A DNA stretch of 64,000 bases, taken from assembly GCA_008729055.1 (NCBI GenBank), contig SDUX01000008.1:5667756-5731755 (forward strand). The letters are read 5' to 3'. Position numbers and translations under genes: made by a program. Position 1 is the first letter of the stretch. Every line of letters begins with the position of its first letter. The notes under the pieces were generated by a model. That model did not search any database, was not told where the DNA came from, and saw only the letters and a list, made by a program, of their open reading frames with translations. Below, one piece after another: positions 9,733 to 19,907 of this stretch. The stretch comes from Pyropia haitanensis. Taxonomy: Eukaryota > Rhodophyta > Bangiophyceae > Bangiales > Bangiaceae.

Positions 9733-12700
9733 GGTCCCGACAGCCAGGTGTGACGGTCGGCGACAAAAGTTCCGCCCCTCACACCGTCCACGCCAGTGTG
9801 ACGGGCGGAACGCGCAGTGGACAGTTTGGGTGGCGGGGCGCACTTTGTGGCCACTGTTGGACCACTTTCTGGCGACAATTCACGTCAATTTTCTTTGCAG
9901 TTATGGAAAGTTCTTGCCCCCAATTGCCCATTTGTGTCCAAATTTGGCCCCTTTTTGCCACTTTTTGCCCACTTCTCCCACTTCCTACCCCTTTGCCCAC
10001 TTTGCCCCTTTTGCCCACTTTTGCGTCTACAGCGATGCTGACACCATCCGGCGGCCGAATTGGCGCGCATACTTCGTTCCAGCATAGATCCCGCCCAGCA
10101 CACTGTCTCATTGGACCGCCCACCACTTTTGACGCCCACCCCACTTTTGCCCACTTTTGCGTCTCAGCGAACTGCACACGATGCGCGCTCCGAATTGGCC
10201 GCGCATACTTCGCATCCTGTTACCGCGCAGCCACTACGACGTCCGAGGTTCGACCCCCACCGTCCGCACTGCGGCGGTGGTAGGCCGCTTGGCCCACTTT
10301 GTCGCCCGTTGGTGCCCACTTTTGCCCACTTTTGCGTGTACAGCAATGCTGCACGCGCTCCGGCGGCCGAATGGCCCGCTCGTTTCCACCCGCACCGTCG
10401 TGCATGGGGTGGTTGGCCGACGTTCGTCAAACGAGTGTTTTGTGGAACGTGTCCGCCACGTGGGGGTCCCGACAGCCAGGTGTGACGGTCGGCGACAAAA
10501 GTTCCGCCCTCACACCGTCCACGCCAGTGTGACGGGCGGAACGCGCAGTGGACAGTTTGGGTGGCGGGGCGCACTTTGTGGCCACTGTTGGACCACTTTC
10601 TGGCGACTTTCAATTTTCTTTGCAGTTATGGAAAGTTCTTGCCCCCAATTTTCCTTTGGCACTTTTTGCCCACTTGCCCACTTTTGCCCAAAGTTCTTGC
10701 GCCCTTCAGCCATTGCCCATTTTTGTCCTAACTTTGGCCCACTTTTGCCCACTTTTTGTACAGCCACACGCGATCCTTGCCCATCTTCTTCCACCCGCAC
10801 CGTCGTGCATGGCCGACCTGTTCGTTGGCGCGTCCGTTGGATGCAACGAGTGTTTTGTGGAGCGCCGGTTTCCACGTGTCAATTGTGTGGAATGGTTTTT
10901 GCCACGTGGGGGTCCCGACAGCCAGGTGTGACGGTCGGCGACAAAAGTTCCGCCCTCACACCGTCCACGCCAGTGTGACGGGCGGAACGCGCAGTGGACA
11001 GTTTGGGTGGCGGGGCGCACTTTGTGGCCACTGTTGGACCACTTTCTGGCGACAGCGCCTTGCCCCCAATTGCCCATTTGTGTCCTAATTTGGCCCCCTT
11101 TTTGCCCACTTTTTGCCCACTTCTTACCCACTTCCTACCCACTTTTGCCCACTTTTGCCCACTTTTGGCCGCGAATTTGGCGCGCATACTTCGTTCCAGC
11201 CATAGATCCGCCCGCTCGATGTCCGAGGTTCGACCCCCACTGTCGTGCATGGGGTGGTAGGCCGCTTCTCACCCACTTTTGCCCACTGTTGCCCACTTTT
11301 GCCCACTTTTGCGTGTACAGCAATGCTGCACGCGCTCCGGCGGCCGAATTGGCTCGCATCCTTTATTCAGCCATACATCCGCCCGCTCGACGTCCGAGGT
11401 TCCTTTATTCGCAGCCAGTACACGTCCCACGCTCGGTCGGCGACGTTCCGCCCTCACACCGGCCAGTGTGACGGGCGGAACGCGCAGTGGACAGTTTGGG
11501 TGGCGGGGCGCACTTTGTGGCCACTGTTGGACCACTTTCTGGCGGTGGTTGGCTTGCCCCCAATTGCCCATTTGTGTCCCGGCCCCCTTTTTGCCCACTT
11601 TTTGCCCACTTCTTACCCACTTCCTACCCACTTTTGCCCACTTTTGCCCACTTTTGCCCACTTCCGTCTACAGCGATGCAACGAATTGGCGCGCATACTT
11701 CGTTCCAGCCATAGATCCGCCCGCTCGATGTCCGAGGTTCGACCCCCACTGTCGTGCATGGGGTGGTAGGCCGCTTCTCACCCACTTTTGCCCACTGTTG
11801 CCCACTTTTGCCCACTTTTGCGTGTACAGCAATGCTGCACGCGCTCCGGCGGCCGAATTGGCTCGCATCCTTTATTCCAGCCATACATCCGCCCGCTCGA
11901 CGTCCGAGGTTCCACCCGCACCGTCGTGCATGGGGTGGTTGGCCGACCTGTTCGTTGGCGCGTCCGTTGGATGCAACGAGTGTTTTGTGGAGCGCCGGTT
12001 TCCACGTGTCAATTGTGTGGAATGGTTTTTGCCACGTGGGGGTCCCGACAGCCAGGTGTGACGGTCGGCGACAAAAGTTCCGCCCTCACACCGTCCACGC
12101 CAGTGTGACGGGCGGAACGCGCAGTGGACAGTTTGGGTGGCGGGGCGCACTTTGTGGCCACTGTTGGACCACTTTCTGGCGACTTCACTCAATTTTCTTT
12201 GCAGTTATGGAAAGTTCTTGCCCCCAATTGCCCATTTGTGTCCTAATTTGGCCCCCTTTTTGCCCACTTTTTGCCCACTTCTTACCCACTTCCTACCCAC
12301 TTTGCCCACTTTTGCCCACTTTTGCCCACTTTTGCGTCTACAGCGATGCTGCACACGATGGCGGCCGAATTGGCGCGCATACTTCGTTCCAGCCATAGAT
12401 CCGCCCGCTCGATGTCCGAGGTTCGACCCCCACTGTCGTGCATGGGGTGGTAGGCCGCTTCTCACCCACTTTTGCCCACTGTTGCCCACTTTTGCCCACT
12501 TTTGCGTGTACAGCAATGCTGCACGCGCTCCGGAGGCCGAATTGGCTCGCATCCTTTATTCCAGCCATACATCCGCCCGCTCGACGTCCGAGGTTCCACC
12601 CGCACCGTCGTGCATGGGGTGGTTGGCCGACCTGTTTGTTGGCGCGTCCGTTGGATGCAACGAGTTTTTGTGGAGCGCCGGTTTCCACGTGTCAATTGTG

Positions 12701-15584
12701 TGGAATGGTTTTTGCCACGTGGGGGGATGCGGTCGGCGACAAAAGTTCCATCCACGGTGTGACGGTTTTGGGTGGCGGGCGCACACTGTTGGACCAAGTT
12801 GCAGCTTGCCTATAATTTGGCCCCCTTTTTGCCCACTTTTTGCCCACTTCTTACCCACTTCCTACCCACTTTTGCCCACTTTTGCCCACTTTTGCCCACT
12901 TTTGCGTCTACAGCGATGCTGCACACGATGCGGCGGCCGAATTGGCGCGCATACTTCGTTCCAGCCATAGATCCGCCCGCTCGATGTCCGAGGTTCGACC
13001 CCCACTGTCGTGCATGGGGTGGTAGGCCGCTTCTCACCCACTTTTGCCCACTGTTGCCCACTTTTGCCCACTTTTGCGTGTACAGCAATGCTGCACGCGC
13101 TCCGTTGGCTCGCGGCCGCTCGACGTCCGAGGTTCCACCCGCACCGTCGTGCATGGGGTGGCCGACCTGTCGCATGCAACGAGTTTTTGTGGAGCGCCGG
13201 TTTCCACGTGTCAATTGTGTGGAATGGTTTTTGCCACGTGGGGGTCCCGACAGCCAGGTGTGACGGTCGGCGACAAAAGTTCCGCCCTCACACCGTCCAC
13301 GCCAGTGTGACGGGCGGAACGCGCAGTGGACAGTTTGGGTGGCGGGGCGCACTTTGTGGCCACTGTTGGACCACTTTCTGGCGACCCTCAATTTTCTTTG
13401 CAGTTATGGCTTGCGCCCATTTGTGTCCTTTGGCCCCCTTTTTGCCCACTTTTTGCCCACTTCTTACCCACTTCCTACTTTTGCCCACTTTTGCGCGCGT
13501 CGTGCTGCGTTGGCGCGCATACGAGCCATAGATCCGCCCGCTCGATGTCCGAGGTTCGACCCCCACTGTCGTGCATGGGGGGTAGGCCGCTTCTCACCCA
13601 CTTTTGCCCACTGTTGCCCACTTTTGCCCACTTTTGCGTGTACAGCAATGCTGCACGCGCTCCGTTGGCTCGCATCCTTTATGGCCGCTTTTTCGCCACC
13701 TGTGTTGGCGGTCCCGACAGCCCACGTGTGTGACGGTCGGCGACAAAAGTTCCGCCCTCACACCGTCCACGCCAGTGTGACGGGCGGAACGCGCAGTGGA
13801 CAGTTTGGGTGGCGGGGCGCACTTTGTGGCCACTGTTGGACCACTTTCTGGCGACTTTCAATTTTCTTTGTCTTGCAATTGCCCATTCTTTGGCCAGTGG
13901 AACCCACTTTTGTGACTTTTGTTCCTTCTCACTTTTGCCCACTGTTGCCCACACTTTTGCGTGTACAGCAATGCTGCACGCGCTCCGGAGGCCGAATTGG
14001 CTCGCATCCTTTATTCCAGCCATACATCCGCCCGCTCGACGTCCGAGGTTCCACCCGCACCGTCGTGCATGGGGTGGTTGGCCGACACCCGTGTTGCCAA
14101 CTGTTTGCCCACTTGTTGGACCCACTTTGTGTCGACTTTCGTCTCAATTTTCTTTGCAGTTATGGAAAGTTCTTGCCCCCAATTGCCCATTTGTGTCCTA
14201 ATTTGGCCCCCTTTTTGCCCACTTTTTGCCCACTTCTTACCCACTTCCTACCCACTTTTGCCCACTTTTGCCCACTTTTGCCCACTTTTGCGTCTACAGC
14301 GATGCTGCACACGATTTGGCGCGCATACTTCGTTCCAGCCATAGATCCGCCCGCTCGATGTCCGAGGTTCGACCCCCACTGTCGTGCATGGGGTGGTAGG
14401 CCGCTTCTCACCCACTTTTGCCCACTGTTGCCCACTTTTGCCCACTTTTGCGTGTACAGCAATGCTGCACGCGCTCCGGAATTGGCCGCAATTGGCTCGA
14501 CGGGCCTTTGGGGTGGTTGATTCAGTACAGTCCGGCTTTTGAGGCCACTGTTGGACCGTTCCACTGGCGGTGGTTGGCCGACCCATGTGTCGGCCCCTTT
14601 TTGCCCACTTTTTGCCCACTTCTTACCCACTTCCTACCCACTTTTGCCCACTTTTGCCCACTTTTGCCCACTTTGTTGCGATGCACACGAGTGTTCCAGC
14701 CATAGATCGCCCGCTCGATGTCCGAGGTTCGACCGGTTTCCACGTGTTTGCCAACTTTTGCGTGTGGAATTGGCTTTTTGCCACGTGGTCCGGGTTCCCG
14801 ACAGCCAGGTCGTGTGACGGTATTTTGTGGAGCGCCGGTTTCCACGTGTCAATTTTGTGGAATGGTTTTTGCCAACAAGTGTGACCGGCGACCCGCCCTC
14901 ACACCGTCCACGCCAGTGTGACGGGCGGAACGCGCAGTGGACAGTTTGGGTGGCGGGGCGCACTTTGTGGCCACTGTTGGACCACTTTCTGGCGACTTTC
15001 GCAGTCTCAATTTTTGTGTCCTAATTTGCCCCCTTTTTGCCCACTTTTTGCCCACTTACCCACTTCCTACCCACTTTTGCCCACTTTTGCCCACTTTTGC
15101 CCACTTTTGCGTCTACAGTTCTTTGCGCGCCCAGCCATTCGCCCGCTCGATGTCCGAGGTTCGTGTCGTGCTGGGGTGGTAGGCCGCTTCTCACCCACTT
15201 TGCCCACTGTTGCCCACCTTTTTGTACAGCCACGCGCTCCGGCGGCCGAATTGGCTTGCCATACACCGCCCGCTTCTTCCACCCGCACTTCATGGGGTGG
15301 TTGACCGACTGTTTGTTGGCGCGTCCGTTGGATGCAACGAGTATTTTGTGGAGCGCCGGTTTCCACGTGTCAATTTTGTGGAATGGTTTTTCCCACTGGG
15401 GTTGTGACCGGCGACTTTTCCACGCCCACGCGCAGTTTTGCGGGGCGCACTTTGTGGCTGTTGGACCAGCGATGCTTTTCTTTGCACTTGCCCCCACGAT
15501 TTGGCGCCCACTTTTTGCCCACTTCTTACCCACTTCCTACCCACTTTTGCCCACTTTTGCCCACTTTTGCCCACTTTGCGTCTA
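9733..15584 (+). repeat. Scrambled, deletion-rich satellite stretch I
   Basis: All of the sequence is recognisable satellite, but units are shortened and rearranged. The anchor CACTTTGTGG recurs at 9,841; 10,572; 11,018; 11,511; 12,148; 13,350; 13,820; 14,961 and 15,448, with degenerate copies near 12,780 and 14,540, giving irregular spacings from about 420 to 730 bp. Many units lack tens to hundreds of bases, with short words retained out of place (for example about 10,090-10,300). From about 10.8 to 14.2 kb several copies carry subfamily F2 variants (CAATTGTGTGG, GACCTGTTCG, ACTTTCGTCTC). It could be an old decayed part of the array or a poorly resolved assembly consensus. Confidence 0.8.
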
Positions 15585-18018
15585 CAGCGATGCTGCACAC
15601 CATCCGGCGGCCGAATTGGCGCGCATACTTCGTTCCAGCCATAGATCCGCCCGCTCGATGTCCGAGGTTCGACCCCCACTGTCGTGCATGGGGTGGTAGG
15701 CCGCTTCTCACCCACTTTTGCCCACTGTTGCCCACTTTTGCCCACTTTTGCGTGTACAGCAATGCTGCACGCGCTCCGGCGGCCGAATTGGCTCGCATCC
15801 TTTATTCCAGCCATACATCCGCCCGCTCGACGTCCGAGGTTCCACCCGCACCGTCGTGCATGGGGTGGTTGACCGACCCGTTTGTTGGCGCGTCCGTTGG
15901 ATGCAACGAGTATTTTGTGGAGCGCCGGTTTCCACGTGTCAATTTTGTGGAATGGTTTTCGCCACGTGGGGGTCCCGACAGCCAGGTGTGACGGTCGGCG
16001 ACAAAAGTTCCGCCCTCACACCGTCCACGCCAGTGTGACGGGCGGAACGCGCAGTGGACAGTTTGGGTGGCGGGGCGCACTTTGTGGCCACTGTTGGACC
16101 ACTTTCTGGCGACATTCACGTCAATTTTCTTTGCAGTTATGGAAACTTCTTGCCCCCAATTGCCCATTTGTGTCCCAATTTGGCCCCCTTTTTGCCCACT
16201 TTTTGCCCACTTCTTACCCACTTCCTACCCACTTTTGCCCACTTTTGCCCACTTTTGCCCACTTCTGCGTCTACAGCGATGCTGCACACCATCCGGCGGC
16301 CGAATTGGCGCGCATACTTCGTTCCAGCCATAGATCCGCCCGCTCGATGTCCGAGGTTCGACCCCCACCGTCGTGCATGGGGTGGTAGGCCGCTTCTCAC
16401 CCACTTTTGCCCACTGTTGCCCACTTTTGCCCACTTTTGCGTGTACAGCAATGCTGCACGCGCTCCGGCGGCCGAATTGGCTCGCATCCTTTATTCCAGC
16501 CATACATCCGCCCGCTCGACGTCCGAGGTTCCACCCGCACCGTCGTGCATGGGGTGGTTGACCGACCCGTTTGTTGGCGCGTCCGTTGGATGCAACGAGT
16601 ATTTTGTGGAGCGCCGGTTTCCACGTGTCAATTTTGTGGAATGGTTTTCGCCACGTGGGGGTCCCGACAGCCAGGTGTGACGGTCGGCGACAAAAGTTCC
16701 GCCCTCACACCGTCCACGCCAGTGTGACGGGCGGAACGCGCAGTGGACAGTTTGGGTGGCGGGGCGCACTTTGTGGCCACTGTTGGACCACTTTCTGGCG
16801 ACATTCACGTCAATTTTCTTTGCAGTTATGGAAATTCTTGCCCCCAATTGCCCATTTGTGTCCCAATTTGGCCCCCTTTTTGCCCACTTTTTGCCCACTT
16901 CTTACCCACTTCCTACCCACTTTTGCCCACTTTTGCCCACTTTTGCCCACTTTTGCGTCTACAGCGATGCTGCACACCATCCGGCGGCCGAATTGGCGCG
17001 CATACTTCGTTCCAGCCATAGATCCGCCCGCTCGATGTCCGAGGTTCGACCCCCACCGTCGTGCATGGGGTGGTAGGCCGCTTCTCACCCACTTTTGCCC
17101 ACTGTTGCCCACTTTTGCCCACTTTTGCGTGTACAGCAATGCTGCACGCGCTCCGGCGGCCGAATTGGCTCGCATCCTTTATTCCAGCCATACATCCGCC
17201 CGCTCGACGTCCGAGGTTCCACCCGCACCGTCGTGCATGGGGTGGTTGACCGACCCGTTTGTTGGCGCGTCCGTTGGATGCAACGAGTATTTTGTGGAGC
17301 GCCGGTTTCCACGTGTCAATTTTGTGGAATGGTTTTCGCCACGTGGGGGTCCCGACAGCCAGGTGTGACGGTCGGCGACAAAAGTTCCGCCCTCACACCG
17401 TCCACGCCAGTGTGACGGGCGGAACGCGCAGTGGACAGTTTGGGTGGCGGGGCGCACTTTGTGGCCACTGTTGGACCACTTTCTGGCGACATTCACGTCA
17501 ATTTTCTTTGCAGTTATGGAAATTCTTGCCCCCAATTGCCCATTTGTGTCCCAATTTGGCCCCCTTTTTGCCCACTTTTTGCCCACTTCTTACCCACTTC
17601 CTACCCACTTTTGCCCACTTTTGCCCACTTTTGCCCACTTCTGCGTCTACAGCGATGCTGCACACCATCCGGCGGCCGAATTGGCGCGCATACTTCGTTC
17701 CAGCCATAGATCCGCCCGCTCGATGTCCGAGGTTCGACCCCCACTGTCGTGCATGGGGTGGTAGGCCGCTTCTCACCCACTTTTGCCCACTGTTGCCCAC
17801 TTTTGCCCACTTTTGCGTGTACAGCAATGCTGCACGCGCTCCGGCGGCCGAATTGGCTCGCATCCTTTATTCCAGCCATACATCCGCCCGCTCGACGTCC
17901 GAGGTTCCACCCGCACCGTCGTGCATGGGGTGGTTGACCGACCCGTTTGTTGGCGCGTCCGTTGGATGCAACGAGTATTTTGTGGAGCGCCGGTTTCCAC
18001 GTGTCAATTTTGTGGAAT
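15585..18018 (+). repeat. Regular satellite block II (subfamily F1)
   Basis: Clean units resume with equivalent points at 16,054, 16,743 and 17,431. The last two units share GGAAATTCTTG in place of GGAAACTTCTTG, giving a 688-bp step. The block shares ACATTCACGTC and the GACCGACCCG form with block I. It degrades from about 18,019 over the last 100 bases before the N gap. Confidence 0.9.
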
Positions 18019-18125
18019 GTTTTCCCACGTGGGGGTCCGACACCAGTGTGACGGTCGGCGAAAAGTTCCGCCCTCACACCGTCCACGCCAGACACTTTTT
18101 GCCCACATGGTTGCCTGGTGGGGTT
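18019..18125 (+). repeat. Degenerate satellite remnant flanking the gap
   Basis: Satellite with several missing bases (GGAATGTTTTCCCACG, GGGGTCCGACACCAG, GGCGAAAAGTTCC) and a foreign-looking end next to the N run. The pattern looks like the low-quality end of a contig rather than a natural boundary. Confidence 0.7.
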
Positions 18126-19066
18126 NNNNNNNNNNNNNNNNNNNNNNNNNNNNNNNNNNNNNNNNNNNNNNNNNNNNNNNNNNNNNNNNNNNNNNNNNNN
18201 NNNNNNNNNNNNNNNNNNNNNNNNNNNNNNNNNNNNNNNNNNNNNNNNNNNNNNNNNNNNNNNNNNNNNNNNNNNNNNNNNNNNNNNNNNNNNNNNNNNN
18301 NNNNNNNNNNNNNNNNNNNNNNNNNNNNNNNNNNNNNNNNNNNNNNNNNNNNNNNNNNNNNNNNNNNNNNNNNNNNNNNNNNNNNNNNNNNNNNNNNNNN
18401 NNNNNNNNNNNNNNNNNNNNNNNNNNNNNNNNNNNNNNNNNNNNNNNNNNNNNNNNNNNNNNNNNNNNNNNNNNNNNNNNNNNNNNNNNNNNNNNNNNNN
18501 NNNNNNNNNNNNNNNNNNNNNNNNNNNNNNNNNNNNNNNNNNNNNNNNNNNNNNNNNNNNNNNNNNNNNNNNNNNNNNNNNNNNNNNNNNNNNNNNNNNN
18601 NNNNNNNNNNNNNNNNNNNNNNNNNNNNNNNNNNNNNNNNNNNNNNNNNNNNNNNNNNNNNNNNNNNNNNNNNNNNNNNNNNNNNNNNNNNNNNNNNNNN
18701 NNNNNNNNNNNNNNNNNNNNNNNNNNNNNNNNNNNNNNNNNNNNNNNNNNNNNNNNNNNNNNNNNNNNNNNNNNNNNNNNNNNNNNNNNNNNNNNNNNNN
18801 NNNNNNNNNNNNNNNNNNNNNNNNNNNNNNNNNNNNNNNNNNNNNNNNNNNNNNNNNNNNNNNNNNNNNNNNNNNNNNNNNNNNNNNNNNNNNNNNNNNN
18901 NNNNNNNNNNNNNNNNNNNNNNNNNNNNNNNNNNNNNNNNNNNNNNNNNNNNNNNNNNNNNNNNNNNNNNNNNNNNNNNNNNNNNNNNNNNNNNNNNNNN
19001 NNNNNNNNNNNNNNNNNNNNNNNNNNNNNNNNNNNNNNNNNNNNNNNNNNNNNNNNNNNNNNNNNN
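18126..19066. other. Assembly gap, 941 N
   Basis: An uninterrupted run of N. It lies inside the array and separates subfamily F1 (left) from F2 (right). Reading frames that appear to cross it are meaningless. The true length of missing satellite is unknown. Confidence 1.
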
Positions 19067-19290
19067 GGTGGTTGGCCGATGTTGTGGCGCGCCGTTATCA
19101 CGTTGTCCCGACGTGTGTGGAATGGTTTTTGCCACGTGGGGGTCCCGACAGCCAGGTGTGACGGTCGGCGACAAAAGTTCCGCCCTCACACCGTCCACGC
19201 CAGTGTGACGGGCGGAACGCGCAGTGGACAGTTTGGGTGGCGGGGCGCACTTTGTGGCCACTGTTGGACCACTTTCTGGCGACTTTCGTC

Positions 19291-19306
19291 TCAATTTTCT
19301 TTGCAG
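19291..19306 (+). other. Splice-acceptor-like stretch
   Basis: TCAATTTTCTTTGCAG is pyrimidine-rich and ends in CAG, as eukaryotic 3' splice sites do, and is followed by TTATGG. It recurs in every unit. No matching donor or exon is evident. Confidence 0.15.
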
Positions 19307-19363
19307 TTATGGAAAGTTCTTGCCCCCAATTGCCCATTTGTGTCCTAATTTGGCCCCCTTTTT

Positions 19364-19439
19364 GCCCACTTTTTGCCCACTTCTTACCCACTTCCTACCC
19401 ACTTTTGCCCACTTTTGCCCACTTTTGCCCACTTTTGCG
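19364..19439 (+). repeat. 10/11-bp minisatellite within the unit
   Basis: CCCAC words recur at steps of 11, 11, 11, 10, 10, 10 bp: CCCACTTTTTG, CCCACTTCTTA, CCCACTTCCTA, then CCCACTTTTG repeats. A second, shorter run of the same decamer precedes the second 165-bp segment (19,570-19,611), with one TTTT changed to TGTT. On the minus strand each word gives GGG followed by an A-tract. The same arrangement is present in all regular units. Confidence 0.9.
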
Positions 19440-19562
19440 TCTACAGCGATGCTGCACACGATGCGGCGGCCGAATTGGCGCGCATACTTCGTTCCAGCCA
19501 TAGATCCGCCCGCTCGATGTCCGAGGTTCGACCCCCACTGTCGTGCATGGGGTGGTAGGCCG
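19398..19562 (+). repeat. 165-bp subrepeat A
   Basis: Begins in the decamer run and ends at GGTGGTAGGCCG. It aligns without gaps to 19,570-19,734, with about 16 differences in 165 positions by manual count (about 90% identity), at an offset of exactly 172 bp. Subrepeat A contains GGTTCGACCCC, whereas B has GGTTCCACCCG. Confidence 0.92.
19525..19535 (+). promoter_or_regulatory. RNA polymerase III box B-like word
   Basis: GGTTCGACCCC matches the tRNA-gene box B consensus GGTTCGANTCC at all but one position. About 46 bp upstream is TGGCGCGCATAC, only a partial box A match. T4 runs follow about 50 bp downstream. A tRNA T-arm does not fold here. It may be chance or a trace of a tRNA-derived ancestor. 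Confidence 0.2.
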
Positions 19563-19569
19563 CTTCTCA

Positions 19570-19734
19570 CCCACTTTTGCCCACTGTTGCCCACTTTTGC
19601 CCACTTTTGCGTGTACAGCAATGCTGCACGCGCTCCGGCGGCCGAATTGGCTCGCATCCTTTATTCCAGCCATACATCCGCCCGCTCGACGTCCGAGGTT
19701 CCACCCGCACCGTCGTGCATGGGGTGGTTGGCCG
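19570..19734 (+). repeat. 165-bp subrepeat B
   Basis: Second copy of the segment, from CCCACTTTTGCCCACTGTTG to GGTGGTTGGCCG. Diagnostic differences from A include GTGTACAGCAATG for GTCTACAGCGATG, GGCTCGCATCC for GGCGCGCATAC, and CATACATCCG for CATAGATCCG. A and B stay distinct from each other in every unit, so they were duplicated before the 689-bp unit was amplified. Confidence 0.92.
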
Positions 19735-19791
19735 ACCTGTTCGTTGGCGCGTCCGTTGGATGCAACGAGTGTTTTGTGGAGCGCCGGTTTC

Positions 19792-19827
19792 CACGTGTCA
19801 ATTGTGTGGAATGGTTTTTGCCACGTG
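19792..19827. promoter_or_regulatory. Two CACGTG palindromes 30 bp apart
   Basis: CACGTG at 19,792-19,797 (within TTTCCACGTGTCAA) and again at 19,822-19,827 (within TTGCCACGTGGGG). The centre-to-centre distance is 30 bp, close to three helical turns. CACGTG is the E-box/G-box core bound by bHLH and bZIP proteins, and also the core of the yeast CDEI site bound by Cbf1. Binding here is not shown. Confidence 0.4.
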
Positions 19828-19865
19828 GGGGTCCCGACAGCCAGGTGTGACGGTCGGCGACAAAA

Positions 19866-19907
19866 GTTCCGCCCTCACACCGTCCACGCCAGTGTGACGG
19901 GCGGAAC
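19866..19907. other. Strong inverted repeat (hairpin/cruciform), one per unit
   Basis: Left arm GTTCCGCCCTCACAC (19,866-19,880) pairs with right arm GTGTGACGGGCGGAAC (19,892-19,907). This gives 15 base pairs with one bulged C and an 11-base loop. The element recurs intact in all regular units and in most of the scrambled ones. Confidence 0.85.

Noticed and set aside
17259..19208. 649-codon frame spanning the N gap
   Set aside because: Most of it is undetermined bases; the open frame is an artefact of unknown codons.
19364..19440. Telomere-type repeat
   Set aside because: The decamer has G-runs on one strand but occurs in runs of only four to eight within a complex unit and varies between 10 and 11 bp; no standard telomeric motif is present.
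19440..19580. tRNA gene in subrepeat A
   Set aside because: The box B-like word is good, but the T-stem pairs poorly (about 3 of 5), box A is weak and no acceptor stem is found.
19736..19760. CENP-B box-like word TTCGTTGG in GTTCGTTGGCGCGTCC, and TTCGTTCCAGCC in subrepeat A
   Set aside because: Only the first half of the consensus matches; the required CGGG part is absent. CENP-B boxes are also best established in mammals.
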